In this document: piece by piece, positions 18,600-28,561 of the stretch
Layout: every line of letters starts with the position of its first letter
Position numbering within the stretch: position 1 is the first letter of the stretch
Position numbers and translations under genes: made by a program
Source of the DNA: Nafulsella turpanensis ZLM-10
GTDB lineage: Bacteria > Bacteroidota > Bacteroidia > Cytophagales > Cyclobacteriaceae
Direction of reading: 5' to 3'
Length of the DNA stretch: 64,000 bases
Assembly (NCBI RefSeq): GCF_000346615.1
Contig: NZ_ANNU01000006.1
Span: 1 to 64,000, forward strand
Notes under the pieces: model-generated
Databases searched by the model: none
The model's input: the letters and a program-made list of their open reading frames with translations, nothing else
Told to the model about the DNA's origin: nothing

Positions 18600-19586
18600 T
18601 TACCACTGCTCATGCACAGTGGGCTTTATGTACCGCTCATAGATGCGTTCCACTCCTTCCATTTGCTCTTTGGAAAGGGCAGGAAGCTCCGCCGCTTTAA
18701 TATTGGAACGAACCTGCTCAGGCCTTGAGGCGCCTGGTATCACCGTACTTACTTCCCGGAACATCAAAATCCACCGGATAGCCTGGGCAGCGAGTGGCTC
18801 TTCGCCGGGAAACAGCCGCTTAATCTCTTCCACCGCCTCCAGGCCAAGGTCGAAGTCTACCCCGGAGAAAGTTTCCCCCTTATCAAAGGCTTCTCCATTT
18901 CTGTTAAAGTTCCGGTGATCTTCAGGCCCGAAGGAGGTTTGCTTATTCATTTTTCCTGAAAGCAGGCCGCTGGCCAGAGGTACACGCGCAATAATGCCAC
19001 AATTGTTTTTCCTGGCTTTCGCAAAAAACTGCTCACTTGGCTTTAGCCTGAACATGTTAAAGATTATCTGAACCGTCGCCACATTGTCGTACTGCATGGC
19101 CATAAGCGCCTCGTCTACCAGTTCCACACTTACGCCTAAGTTGCGGATTTTCCCCTGTTCTTTCAGCCGCTCGAAGGTGCCGAAAATTTCTGGGCGCTTG
19201 TATATTTCGGTGGGCGGACAGTGCAGCTGAATTAAGTCGATGGTATCTACCTTCATACGCTGCAGGCTTTCTTCCACATAAGCGGTGAGGCGATCTGCGG
19301 TATAGCCTTCCGGCGTATGAGGCTGAATTTGCCTGCCGCATTTGGTGGCAACATATATTTCTTCAGGCCGGCTTTTTACCACTTTGGCTACGGCTGCCTC
19401 ACTTTGCCCTTCGCTGTAAACATCTGCAGTATCAATGAAATTTACCCCGCCATCAATCGCCGTATTAATAATTTCCTCCGCATTCTTTTCATTAAAGGCA
19501 TCTCCCCAGCGACCCCCTACCTGCCAGGTTCCAAGGGAAACTTCCGACACTTTAAATCCTGTTTTGCCAAGTTCTCTGTATTGCAT
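18600..19586 (-). CDS. Aldo/keto reductase
   Basis: This is a 328-residue NADPH-dependent oxidoreductase of the AKR fold. The start MQYRELGKTGFKVSEVSLG, the catalytic stretch NFIDTADVYSEGQSE (Asp and Tyr), ATKCGRQ (Lys) and DLIQLHCP (His) are typical, as is GASRPEQVRSN near the C-terminus, which binds the cofactor phosphate. No signal peptide was seen. The substrate is unknown; lying between mannan and xylan genes it may act on a released sugar or a sugar aldehyde. The gaps on both sides (161 and 171 bases) mean it may be transcribed on its own. Confidence 0.88.
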   Translation of the reverse strand: MQYRELGKTGFKVSEVSLGTWQVGGRWGDAFNEKNAEEIINTAIDGGVNFIDTADVYSEGQSEAAVAKVVKSRPEEIYVATKCGRQIQPHTPEGYTADRLTAYVEESLQRMKVDTIDLIQLHCPPTEIYKRPEIFGTFERLKEQGKIRNLGVSVELVDEALMAMQYDNVATVQIIFNMFRLKPSEQFFAKARKNNCGIIARVPLASGLLSGKMNKQTSFGPEDHRNFNRNGEAFDKGETFSGVDFDLGLEAVEEIKRLFPGEEPLAAQAIRWILMFREVSTVIPGASRPEQVRSNIKAAELPALSKEQMEGVERIYERYIKPTVHEQW

Positions 19587-19757
19587 TATAGTGTGTTTAA
19601 ATAAAAAATTGGGTTTCCACTAAAAGATAGTCCTATAATCCTTTACAGACTCTTTTAGAAAAGTATAAATAATAAACCGCTTCTTCAAACTAAATTTTAT
19701 TCAACAAAGGGCTCCCGAGCAGGGTATAAAGAATCTTCAGCCCATAATATTACCTTA

Positions 19758-21086
19758 TTACCTGCGCGAAACCTCTGTTTCAGTTCTCAGCTGGTTCATT
19801 AGCCTGGCATATTTCCGGATAATGGCAATGGTAGAACTGTCGGAGTCAAAAACTGAATACCAACCCTGCTTTTCATGCGGCGGATCGCCCATAAGTGCAT
19901 CACCCTCCTGCCAGTAGTTACCCCCTTCCGCTACTGCCGGCCTGCCTTCGCCGGAATAGGTCCAGAAGTTAGCGCCGGCTACGGCATTTCCTGCTCTTGC
20001 CTGCTCATAAACCATTTCGAAGATAAGCTTAAAAAAAGTATCGCGGGCAACAACCGGAGAACCCGGGGCATAGGCTTCGCCATCTCTTGCCACACCAAAC
20101 TCTTCCAGCACCATTGGCTTGTTTAATCGCTTTGCCGCCTCCACATGCTCCAGTAAGTAAGCCTCTGCTTTTTCCATTGCAGCGGGCAGACTTTCTACCG
20201 ACTTTTTCGGATCGAACCAGGCCCAGTTCTGTATCCAGATGTGCATGGTGGCGTAGTCGATTCTTGGAGAGAGGTGATCCCGGTAAAAGTCATTCCCTGC
20301 ATGATGGGAGCCTGTGTTACCTTCGCTTCCAATGCTAACCAGGTGATTCTTATCTTTTCGCTTAATATAGCCGGCTGTTTTATGAATCCATTTACGGTAA
20401 GCTTCCTGATTGTTATAGCCACGAGGTTCATTTCCCAGCTGCCAGGCCATAATGGTCGGGTCTTCTTTGTATTTCACTCCCGTAATTTTATTTTCCCTGT
20501 TAATGATAAACTTCAGGTGCTTACGGTACAGGCGGTTCGCCTTTTTGTTACTGAAAAAAGAGCTGGAAAACTTCTGAAAGGTGTCCCAGTCCCCATCTCC
20601 GGCAGGAGGTGCATAAGGAATCTCCACCCCGTCGGCCCAGGAAATATATTGCCCCATGCCGCCGGTCCATTCCCAGAAGTTCGTCATCACCAGCACGGCA
20701 GTCATGTCCCTTTTTGCCATTTCGGCCAGCAGGAAGTCAAGCCCTTCCAGCACTTCCTCATTGTACATTCCTGGCGAAGGTTGCAGGGAAGGACGCATAC
20801 GGTTTGGCTCCGTATCGGGGCCTTCGGTGGCTGCCATAATACGGAGATTCTTGATGCCGATCGACTGCAGGTGATCCAGCTCCCGCTTCAGGCGCTCACG
20901 GTCTCCCCCCCTGGCTGTGGAGGCGAGATTCATGCCATACCAGTAGTTGGCTCCTAAAAAGTAATAGGGTTGCCCGTTGCGGATAAACTGGTCGTTCTTC
21001 ACCTGAACAAACCCCTCTTTCCCCTGCCCGAGCGACAAACCGGCAGGAAGGAAGAACAATAAGTATAATAATAACCTGAGTTGCAT
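19758..21086 (-). CDS. GH5 endo-1,4-beta-mannanase (GH5_7-like)
   Basis: This 442-residue enzyme should cut internal bonds of beta-mannan. The ATG at 21086 was chosen over an upstream TTG because it begins a clean signal peptide (MQLRLLLYLLFFLP, ending LSLGQ). The acid/base is about E220 in AWQLGNEPRG and the nucleophile about E329 in VLEEFGVARDG. The AANFWTYSGEGRP stretch near the C-terminus also fits GH5_7 mannanases. It follows the GH26 gene by 84 bases and is the last clear gene of the mannan set. Confidence 0.92.
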   Translation of the reverse strand: MQLRLLLYLLFFLPAGLSLGQGKEGFVQVKNDQFIRNGQPYYFLGANYWYGMNLASTARGGDRERLKRELDHLQSIGIKNLRIMAATEGPDTEPNRMRPSLQPSPGMYNEEVLEGLDFLLAEMAKRDMTAVLVMTNFWEWTGGMGQYISWADGVEIPYAPPAGDGDWDTFQKFSSSFFSNKKANRLYRKHLKFIINRENKITGVKYKEDPTIMAWQLGNEPRGYNNQEAYRKWIHKTAGYIKRKDKNHLVSIGSEGNTGSHHAGNDFYRDHLSPRIDYATMHIWIQNWAWFDPKKSVESLPAAMEKAEAYLLEHVEAAKRLNKPMVLEEFGVARDGEAYAPGSPVVARDTFFKLIFEMVYEQARAGNAVAGANFWTYSGEGRPAVAEGGNYWQEGDALMGDPPHEKQGWYSVFDSDSSTIAIIRKYARLMNQLRTETEVSRR

Positions 21087-21170
21087 TTTCAATTTATTTG
21101 CTGATAGAAATTTAAACTGGGGACAGCCGGCTTCCTTCCTGAAGCGTAAAGGAACCGCACCGCCCTTTTA

Positions 21171-22388
21171 CTACTCCCTCTGTTGCTGTTTTTTCCGGCT
21201 GCTCAGCAGCAGTTTATTCCGTCTGTAAACATTCCTGATATCATCTTCCAGCAGAATCCGCTCATCCCGGCAAAACTCCCTGAAATCCTGCTCGGCCGGA
21301 TGCCCTTTGTAGGGGCTGTAATGATGGCCTGTATGGGCATTGCGCCAAACCATTACATAGGAAATCTGCAAAGGCTCCAGCTCCGCTTTCAACGCACCCA
21401 GGAGGTGAGCAGTATACCAGTCTGGAACTGTTAATTTATCCAGCCCGGTTTCGGTAAGGGCTGCCAGCTTTCCTTTTTTCAGTGCCAGTTCACTTATAAG
21501 CTTTAAACTGCGAATCAGGTCTACCTTCTGTTCGGCCAGCGGCTTCGGGTTGCCCTCAAAGCCCATATCCCAGTAATCGTCCAGCCCGATAATATCCACA
21601 TAATCATCGCCCGGATACCCATATAAGTAAGCTTCCTTTCCCTTTTCTAAATCCATCCTGCTTCGGTCGGGGGAGAAAACATATATCAGGTTATGAACCT
21701 TCTTTTCCTCTTTCAGGTAATCGACCGTAAACTGCCAGAGCTGAATAAATTCTTCTTCAGTTGCATAGCCTTTTCCCCACCAGAACCAGTCGCCATTGTG
21801 CTCGTGAAAAGGCCTGAAGATGATTGGAATAGGGGTAAAGAAATTGATGCGACACCTTTTCAGGAACTTAGCTGCCAAATCCAGCTTTTCCAGGTAAGCT
21901 GCATGTGCTTTTCCGCCCGGGAGCATATCTTTTACTACATAGGTCGTATCCCATGAATTTCCGCCGCTTAGCAGGTTGTCCATATGCCAGGCAACGGTAT
22001 TGATGCCCCTCCGCCGGTATACCTGCCGGATGTAGCGGCGCACCTCTTTAAAAGGAACTCCGTTGATGCTGTTTTCTGTACCGATTTTCCCGAGGTCCCA
22101 GCCATGCACGGCAGGGTACGAACCACTTATTTCTTTTACATCAGACCTGCCGGCTTCCGCTTTCCAGCCAACCCCATAGGCCATGGCCTCATGCTGGCCA
22201 AAGAGCGTGCCCTGTTTGGCTAAGGCCTGCAGGTTTTTGTAGAGAATCCTTGTTTTTCGGGTAGCCTTTTCATCAATAAGCCCAGCAGGCTCTCCGGCCG
22301 GCCGCTCCCTTACTTCAGCCCGCTGGGCCGGCAGTGGGAGGCTGTAAATGATTAAAAAGGCAGAAAGTAGTAAACGGCTCAATCGCAT
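21171..22388 (-). CDS. GH26 beta-mannanase (first)
   Basis: This 405-residue enzyme is a GH26 beta-mannanase or mannobiohydrolase with an N-terminal signal peptide (ending LPAQ). The acid/base is E196 in IFRPFHEHNGDWFWWG and the nucleophile is E313 in AALTETGLD. It is clearly related to the second GH26 at 26.9 kb, sharing the FGQHEAMAYG/FGHQDDLAYG region and the RSDVKE motif, which points to an old duplication. A basic tail (RRNKLLLSSRKKQQQRE) is unusual. It lies 67 bases after the epimerase. Confidence 0.92.
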   Translation of the reverse strand: MRLSRLLLSAFLIIYSLPLPAQRAEVRERPAGEPAGLIDEKATRKTRILYKNLQALAKQGTLFGQHEAMAYGVGWKAEAGRSDVKEISGSYPAVHGWDLGKIGTENSINGVPFKEVRRYIRQVYRRRGINTVAWHMDNLLSGGNSWDTTYVVKDMLPGGKAHAAYLEKLDLAAKFLKRCRINFFTPIPIIFRPFHEHNGDWFWWGKGYATEEEFIQLWQFTVDYLKEEKKVHNLIYVFSPDRSRMDLEKGKEAYLYGYPGDDYVDIIGLDDYWDMGFEGNPKPLAEQKVDLIRSLKLISELALKKGKLAALTETGLDKLTVPDWYTAHLLGALKAELEPLQISYVMVWRNAHTGHHYSPYKGHPAEQDFREFCRDERILLEDDIRNVYRRNKLLLSSRKKQQQRE

Positions 22389-22455
22389 TTCTAACGGGCT
22401 TTTGGCAGGAAACCGGGATTATCATTCCCCCTTCCTGCGTAATTCTATTTTGGTA

Positions 22456-23700
22456 TCAGACTTTTGCTGTATTGCTTTCTTCAGCTAGCCGCTTACAGCG
22501 GTGAATAACTTCCAGGCAGGCCCTGCTATTGTGATAGGGGCATTTCCAGAAGCCTAGCTTATCTTCTTCCATCTGGCTGTAATCATCCCACACGCCCCAT
22601 ATCCACTCTCCCTTTTCCCTGTCGAGCAGATATTTTTGTGCAAACTGCCAGGAATTCCATGATTTCTCCATATAGGAAGACTCTTTACTTAGCTCAAAAG
22701 CATTCAGGAAGCCTACCATCGCTTCGGCACTTACCCACCACTCGCGGTGCGTGTCGTAATGCTGCTTTTCACGATCAAGCTCGTGGTACAGGCTACCGTC
22801 GGGCTGCAGGCCTTCCCCCGTAGCGCGGGCCATTTGTACGGCCAGCGCTTTCACCTCCTCAATCAGCTCCTGCCTGCCCAGCACTTCTGCCGTTTCCAGC
22901 AGGAGCCAGGAAGCCTCAATGTCGTGCCCGTACGATACCAGGTTGGCCGCTACCTTCCATTCGCGATTGAAGAAGAGATGCATATGACCACTTTCCGCAT
23001 CTACAATCTGCCTGAGGAATACTTCCAGCAGTCCCTTCAGCTGCTGTGCCAGTTGTGCGTCCGGCCATACACGATAGAGGTTGGCATAAGCTTCCAGGAT
23101 GTGCAGGTGCGTGTTCATTGTTTTCGGGTCGTTCCTGTCCTTTGGGCTCAGCCGCAGGTCTTCCAGCAGGTTTCCTTCGCGACTGAAAGCTTCAAAATAT
23201 CCCCCGAATTCCTCGTCAAAGCTGTAGCGCTCAATCCAGCGAAACAGTTCCTTGCAGGCTGCCAACGCTTCTTCTTCCGCCGTAGCCTGGTAGTATTCGC
23301 TCAGTCCGTAAATGGCAAAGGCCAGTGCATAAATTTGCTTTCGGGTATTTAAAGGAGCCCCTCCCGCATTCACCGACCAGTAAATGCCCCCGTACTCCCT
23401 GTCCAGGAAATGCTCCATCAGGTAATGGTAGGCACGACGGGCAAGCTGCAGGTGATTTTCCTTTTGGGTATGCCGATAGGCTGCCGAAAAAGTCCAGAGG
23501 ATACGGGCATTCAGAATGGCTCCCCTGGGCGCATCTGCCTTTACCTGCCCTGCATGGTCTATCTGTCCGACAAAACCTCCATTTTGTTCATCGGGCGCAT
23601 GCTGCTCCCAGAAAGCAAGAATGCGCCTGAGCTCCGCCTCCATTTCGGCCCCATAAACACTTAGCTGCGCCTTCTTTATGCCTGCTGCTACTTTTTCCAT
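22456..23700 (-). CDS. Cellobiose/mannobiose 2-epimerase
   Basis: This 414-residue cytoplasmic enzyme of the AGE superfamily should epimerise beta-1,4-mannobiose to mannosyl-glucose. The (alpha/alpha)6 barrel shows MNTHLHILEAY (H198, H200), SYGHDIEASWL (H259) and WKCPYHNSRACLE (H390). From memory, H259 and H390 fall at the positions of the catalytic histidines reported for the Rhodothermus marinus cellobiose 2-epimerase. The gene ends of this and GH130 are only 2 bases apart, so the two are surely co-transcribed and act in sequence: this enzyme makes the substrate of the phosphorylase. Confidence 0.93.
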   Translation of the reverse strand: MEKVAAGIKKAQLSVYGAEMEAELRRILAFWEQHAPDEQNGGFVGQIDHAGQVKADAPRGAILNARILWTFSAAYRHTQKENHLQLARRAYHYLMEHFLDREYGGIYWSVNAGGAPLNTRKQIYALAFAIYGLSEYYQATAEEEALAACKELFRWIERYSFDEEFGGYFEAFSREGNLLEDLRLSPKDRNDPKTMNTHLHILEAYANLYRVWPDAQLAQQLKGLLEVFLRQIVDAESGHMHLFFNREWKVAANLVSYGHDIEASWLLLETAEVLGRQELIEEVKALAVQMARATGEGLQPDGSLYHELDREKQHYDTHREWWVSAEAMVGFLNAFELSKESSYMEKSWNSWQFAQKYLLDREKGEWIWGVWDDYSQMEEDKLGFWKCPYHNSRACLEVIHRCKRLAEESNTAKV

Positions 23701-23702
23701 TT

Positions 23703-24911
23703 TCAGGAGGCTGTTGTGGCGACCGGTTCCGGTTTATTTTTCATATAGGCCAGGTTCCGGTCGACCAGCTCATTAAGCCGTGCCACTGTTGCACCGGAGC
23801 GGAGCCCGTCGGCAGGCGTATTGAGCACATAATCCAGCAGCCTGCCCAGCGTAGTGGTGGCTACATGCATACGGGTATCGGAAGAGCCGTAATAAATAAA
23901 CACCGTACCATCCTCATCCAGAATCCAGCCATTGCCGAAAACCACATTCGATACATCCCCGACTCTTTCTTCTCCTTCAGGGGCGATAAAGTAACCCGCA
24001 GGCTTGTGGATTACCTTTGTTGGATCTTCCAGATCCGTGAGGAAAGTATAAAGCACATAGCGCAGGCCTGCGGCGGTATTACGTACACCGTGCGCCAGGT
24101 GTAGCCAGCCTTTTTCCGTTTTAAGCGGTGCCGGCCCCTGCCCGTTTTTTACTTCATTTACTGTATGGTACTGCTTTGCATCCAGCACAATTTCTTTTTC
24201 TATCACGGCATTTTCGATACTATCGGCCAGTCCCCAGCCAATGCCGCCACCTGAACCGGCCTCGATAAAGCCATCCTGCGGGCGGGTGTAAAATGCGTAT
24301 TTTCCGGCTACAAATTCCGGGTGGAGCACCACGTTGCGCTGCTGCGGCGAGGGAGTTTTAAGGTCGGGCAGACGCTCCCAGCTTATTAAATCGTGCGTAC
24401 GGGCAATGCCGCACTGGGCAATTGCCGAAGACTCATCGCCTGCTTTGGCATTCGGGTCTTTGCGTTCGGTACAGAAGAGACCATAGATCCAGCCATCTTC
24501 GTGCTGCACCAGCCGCATGTCGTACACATTTATATCCGGCACTGCTGTTTCAGGCATTGTAATGGGGCGCTCCCAGAACCTGAAATTATCTATACCATTT
24601 TCACTTTCGGCTACGGCAAAAAACGATTTCCGGTCGACCCCTTCTACCCGGGCAACCAGCAGGTATTTTCCATTAAGCTTAATAGCCCCTGAGTTAAAAG
24701 CTGCATTAATGCCGAAACGCTCCATCAGGTAAGGGTTCGTTGCCGGGTTCAGGTCGTACCGCCAGAAAAGAGGCGTATGCTGCGCCGTTAAAACAGGGAA
24801 GGTATACCTGTCAAAGATGCCGTTTCCCAGGATTTCCTTTTGGTTTTTTCGTTTAAGCAAATGGCAATGCGCCTCCTCTAACTGTCTTAGTCTTTCTTTA
24901 TAATTTTCCAT
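23703..24911 (-). CDS. GH130 4-O-beta-mannosyl-glucose phosphorylase
   Basis: This 402-residue cytoplasmic enzyme splits mannosyl-beta-1,4-glucose with phosphate to mannose-1-phosphate and glucose, which saves ATP. The catalytic acid is D131 in [10 protein letters not shown], the same number as in the Bacteroides fragilis enzyme as I recall it. [12 protein letters not shown] (about 219-230) and the phosphate-binding Arg and His positions fit GH130_1. No signal peptide is present. It is directly next to the 2-epimerase and the symporter, the arrangement known from the B. fragilis mannan locus. Confidence 0.95.
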   Translation of the reverse strand: MENYKERLRQLEEAHCHLLKRKNQKEILGNGIFDRYTFPVLTAQHTPLFWRYDLNPATNPYLMERFGINAAFNSGAIKLNGKYLLVARVEGVDRKSFFAVAESENGIDNFRFWERPITMPETAVPDINVYDMRLVQHEDGWIYGLFCTERKDPNAKAGDESSAIAQCGIARTHDLISWERLPDLKTPSPQQRNVVLHPEFVAGKYAFYTRPQDGFIEAGSGGGIGWGLADSIENAVIEKEIVLDAKQYHTVNEVKNGQGPAPLKTEKGWLHLAHGVRNTAAGLRYVLYTFLTDLEDPTKVIHKPAGYFIAPEGEERVGDVSNVVFGNGWILDEDGTVFIYYGSSDTRMHVATTTLGRLLDYVLNTPADGLRSGATVARLNELVDRNLAYMKNKPEPVATTAS

Positions 24912-24946
24912 CCGGTAAATGGTTATAATTGCTGTTTGTAGTTGGT

Positions 24947-26851
24947 TTAGTAGCTGTTATCCGCCACTATGGCCGGGTCTTTTTTAGACGGTTTCGCTGC
25001 ATTAGGGTCTTTTGGCGGTGTCATTGGCCTGTCTTCCGGCAAGGTGTCCCACCAGGTCTTCTTCAGCACTGCTGCACATAAAAGAAATATGGCTAAGGTA
25101 ATGAGCAGCTCGGTTTGCATTTGAATAACCAGGTAAATAGGCAGGAGGGTAAGGCACATTTGGGCCACCACCCCTATTACCACATTAAAGGCATCGCGCC
25201 AGAAATCGTTATTCTCTTTAAAATCGGGCTCTTCCTCCTTCACCAGCCTGTCGATTGGCTTCCAAAAGCCCCAGGGGCGTACTTTTCTGTAGAAGCTTTT
25301 GAGAGTTTCCGTATCCGTAGGCGGCGCCGTTAAAGTGCCAACAATGCTACCTGCCAGGGAAAGCAGCAGCAGAACCGGGAAGTAGTACAAATCAAGTCCA
25401 TCGAAGAAGAAAGGAAATATAAGGGCCGGCGTAATTCCGGAGAGCATGCCCCAGAAAAAGCCATTGCTGTTAAAGCGCCACCAGTACCACTTTAACACAT
25501 TGGCTGCAATATAACCGCCATAGAGGCCGGATACAATCCACTGAAGCAGGCTGTTTACATCTCTTGCAAAAAAGCCCAGCACCACACTCAGCAGTACTAC
25601 GACCACACCCGTAAGATAATTCATGTTGCTTACCATGGCATTCGATGCCTTCGGGTTCCAGTATTTGAGGTAAATATCGTTTACGATATAGGCCTGGGCG
25701 GCATTTAGGGTGCCGGCAAACGTACCAATAAAAGCCGACAGCAGACCTGCCAGAATCAGGCCAAGAATACCAGTTGGCGCAAAGTTAACAATGGCAGAGG
25801 GAAGAATCTGCTCATAATCGATACGCCCGCCTATTTCGAGGTTCAGCTGCTCATAATTTAAGAGTGCCAGCACCGTGAAGCCAATAATCATGAGGTAGCG
25901 GGTGGGAATAAGTACCAGCGACACAAAGCCACTCATCTTGGCCGCATCTTTTGGAGAGCGGGTTGAGAGAATCTTCTGCATATCGTAGTTTGGCGTAGGG
26001 CCTGCAAGACTGGCTAAAATACCCTTAAACAGCATCAGCGAGAAAAATATGCCGAATAGAGAAAAGCCATCTTCCTTAATTTTTTCATTTACATCGTCGA
26101 TAATACCGGCCCAGTCCAGGTCGAGGGTAGCCCCAAAGAAGGGGGTGGTCCACCCCTCCGGTACGACTAAAGTGCCGCCTGCAATATTATCGATGGCGAT
26201 ATAGCCCACCACCAGAGCTCCCACGGTCATGATAATGAACTGCAGCACATCGGCCCACACAATACTGGACATACCGCCTAAAATAGAGTAAAAGACGGCA
26301 AACAGGGTAAAAGCTAAACCATACAGGTGGGGTACATAAGCCGCAGGCACCTCAAAGGGAACATAAGGCTCTACTGCCGACCAGGGAATGAATATTTCCA
26401 TGAATTTACCCAGGCCAATAAAGCCATAGGCAAGGAAGCCGAGGCAGCTCAGCAGGGCAAAGATTACTACAATGGTGTGTGACTTCGTGGTGCTTTTGGT
26501 TTTGCCAAAGCGGGTCAGCATCCATTCTGCCCCGGTGGTAACATTGGAACGCCGCAGCCAGATGCCCAGGAATACCATCAGGAACACCTGGTTGAAGGAA
26601 GGCCAGAGCCAGGGAATCCAGATACTTTTCAGACCATACACAAAGGCCAGCATCACCATCCACATGGTGCCGGAAATATCGAACATGCCGGAGGCATTAG
26701 ATACGCCCAGCGCATACCAGGGAAGGCTGTTGCCCCCTAACAGGTAAGCTTCTTTATTTTCCTTCGCCCTGTTCTTCATGAACAGCCCAATGGAAGCCAC
26801 TGCTACTAAGTAGAGGATGATGATGCAGAGGTCAATTGCAGATAACTTCAT
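24947..26851 (-). CDS. Sodium:solute symporter (SSS family), probable mannobiose importer
   Basis: This inner-membrane protein of about 634 residues has some 13-14 hydrophobic segments and the SSS signature region ([20 protein letters not shown], about 40-59). The ATG at 26851 is taken as start rather than the in-frame TTG at 26854. It probably couples Na+ uptake to import of mannobiose or short manno-oligosaccharides, since the neighbours epimerise and phosphorolyse that disaccharide inside the cell. The C-terminal 120 residues hold two further hydrophobic segments and a Pro/Lys-rich tail. It lies 35 bases before GH130 and 29 bases after the second GH26. Confidence 0.92.
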   Translation of the reverse strand: MKLSAIDLCIIILYLVAVASIGLFMKNRAKENKEAYLLGGNSLPWYALGVSNASGMFDISGTMWMVMLAFVYGLKSIWIPWLWPSFNQVFLMVFLGIWLRRSNVTTGAEWMLTRFGKTKSTTKSHTIVVIFALLSCLGFLAYGFIGLGKFMEIFIPWSAVEPYVPFEVPAAYVPHLYGLAFTLFAVFYSILGGMSSIVWADVLQFIIMTVGALVVGYIAIDNIAGGTLVVPEGWTTPFFGATLDLDWAGIIDDVNEKIKEDGFSLFGIFFSLMLFKGILASLAGPTPNYDMQKILSTRSPKDAAKMSGFVSLVLIPTRYLMIIGFTVLALLNYEQLNLEIGGRIDYEQILPSAIVNFAPTGILGLILAGLLSAFIGTFAGTLNAAQAYIVNDIYLKYWNPKASNAMVSNMNYLTGVVVVLLSVVLGFFARDVNSLLQWIVSGLYGGYIAANVLKWYWWRFNSNGFFWGMLSGITPALIFPFFFDGLDLYYFPVLLLLSLAGSIVGTLTAPPTDTETLKSFYRKVRPWGFWKPIDRLVKEEEPDFKENNDFWRDAFNVVIGVVAQMCLTLLPIYLVIQMQTELLITLAIFLLCAAVLKKTWWDTLPEDRPMTPPKDPNAAKPSKKDPAIVADNSY

Positions 26852-26880
26852 CAATTATAGGAGTGAATATCTGTGAAACG

Positions 26881-28035
26881 TTAATTCCTGTCTTTAGCCG
26901 CTGCCTGTTCCGCAGGCACAGGAGGGGCATAAATGTTTTCGGCTGCCACTTCTCTTCCGAAAAGCACCTTTGGTTTATGATAAAAGGCCTTAAAATCTTC
27001 AGCGCTTTCCTGACCCGGAAAGGGTGCATAATAATGGTCGGGGCGCCCGTTCCGCCACACCAGTACATAAGAAAGACCTGAATCTTCTATTACAGGCAGC
27101 AGGGTTTCAGTCCACCAGTTCTCCTGGGGTATTTGCTCCAGCCCTCCTTCTGTAATGGCATATAGCTTGTTTCTCTCCTCCCCTATTTCCTTCAGCATGT
27201 TCACCATCCGGCGCGCATCCTTCACGAAAGTATCCACCGAATCTCCGGCGTTTGGACGATGATAAATATCAAAGCCAATCACATCTACCCACTCATCGCC
27301 GGGGTAGCGCTCCAGAAACTCTTCTTTAGAGTAAAACTTATCGGGAGAGTAGGCATAAAGAAGATTGTGCACGTTCTTTTTATCGCGCAGGTATTCGACC
27401 GTAAAGCGGTACAGCTGTTTGTACTCTTCGGGCGAAGCATGTCCCTTACCCCACCAGAACCAGCTCCCGTTGTGCTCATGCAGGGGGCGAAATATTACCG
27501 GGATAGCTTCTCCTTCGGGGCCTTCGAGACTTTTCATAAAGCGAGCCACTCTTCTGAGCCACCTTTTGTACCTCCGCATCGCTTTTTTATCGGCAAAGAG
27601 TTGCTGAATGGTTGAATCCTGATGGTCCCAGCTGGTTTTAGCCGGATCGACCGGGTTGTTGAGGTGCCAGCTAAAAGTATTCAATCCTCCCTGGGTATAC
27701 ACCTGCTGCACATATTCCCGCATTTTATCAAAAGGAACGCTGTCCAGGTTCATGGGACTTTTCAATTCCAGGTGGCCTAAATCCCAGCCAAAAACGGCCG
27801 GGTAATCACCCACCACCTCCTTTACATCGGAGCGCCCCGGCTCATACTTCCAGCCTATTCCATAGGCCAGGTCATCCTGGTGGCCAAACATAACTCCTTT
27901 CTCTGCCAGCCGTTGCAGGTTGACATACAGGTTTTGGGTTTCTTCTGTTGCTTTGGGGTCAATGGGCAACGATTGCGCCAAAAGGCCATTGAAAAGAAAC
28001 AGCTTTGCTATACAAAATAATGTTATCCTTAACAT
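26881..28035 (-). CDS. GH26 beta-mannanase (second)
   Basis: This 384-residue enzyme is a GH26 beta-mannanase or mannobiohydrolase, with an N-terminal signal peptide (ending LLAQ). The acid/base is E187 in FRPLHEHNGSWFWWG and the nucleophile is E296 in YAITEGGLE. It is the first gene of the mannan operon (GH26, symporter, GH130, epimerase, GH26, GH5), so its promoter likely lies in the 526-base gap shared with the AraC gene. B. fragilis has a mannobiose-forming GH26 in the same position next to the symporter, and the same role is inferred here. Confidence 0.92.
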   Translation of the reverse strand: MLRITLFCIAKLFLFNGLLAQSLPIDPKATEETQNLYVNLQRLAEKGVMFGHQDDLAYGIGWKYEPGRSDVKEVVGDYPAVFGWDLGHLELKSPMNLDSVPFDKMREYVQQVYTQGGLNTFSWHLNNPVDPAKTSWDHQDSTIQQLFADKKAMRRYKRWLRRVARFMKSLEGPEGEAIPVIFRPLHEHNGSWFWWGKGHASPEEYKQLYRFTVEYLRDKKNVHNLLYAYSPDKFYSKEEFLERYPGDEWVDVIGFDIYHRPNAGDSVDTFVKDARRMVNMLKEIGEERNKLYAITEGGLEQIPQENWWTETLLPVIEDSGLSYVLVWRNGRPDHYYAPFPGQESAEDFKAFYHKPKVLFGREVAAENIYAPPVPAEQAAAKDRN

Positions 28036-28561
28036 ACTGAATGGCTTTACCTCTTTCCTACAAAACAGAAGACAGGCTGATTTTTAAGCTTCAAGTAAGT
28101 TGGTGAATGATGCTACTCAGGAAAGAGAGTTTGCCAATGGCATATAAATTTCCTGTCAGTTTGCTTTATCACCTCTTAACCATTGATACCAAATATACCT
28201 ACAATATCCAGTACCCATATAATACTATTTTATCATTTCATTGACCGGAGCTGGTTTTTATTTGAAGAAGATGGCAGAAAAACCACCTCCCAGGCAGTGA
28301 CTTTGCTCATATTAAACAAACCGAAAAATCCTACTTCAGCAAAAGGAAGCAACATCCAGGCACTACTTTATCGCTCATAAGAGCCCTGTAATGGTTTTGC
28401 ATTAAACGAACAAACCCCTGAACACCCTCCTCCACGGCTTTTCTACCGATAGCAGCTGATCTTCTCTTCTATAAAAACAATAAGCCGGTAAGAATGGAAA
28501 ACCAGTCAGAAAGCATTAAATTTATTCAACCGCAAGCCGGTACTTATTTAACACTTACAGC
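28036..28561. promoter_or_regulatory. Divergent control region between mannan operon and AraC gene
   Basis: This 526-base AT-rich gap has no convincing gene. A minus-strand TATATTTG (plus CAAATATA at 28190-28197) fits the Bacteroidota -7 box TAnnTTTG and could start the mannan operon with a 5' leader of about 150 bases; no TTTG is found at the right distance for the -33 box. The AraC protein presumably binds here. Confidence 0.45.
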
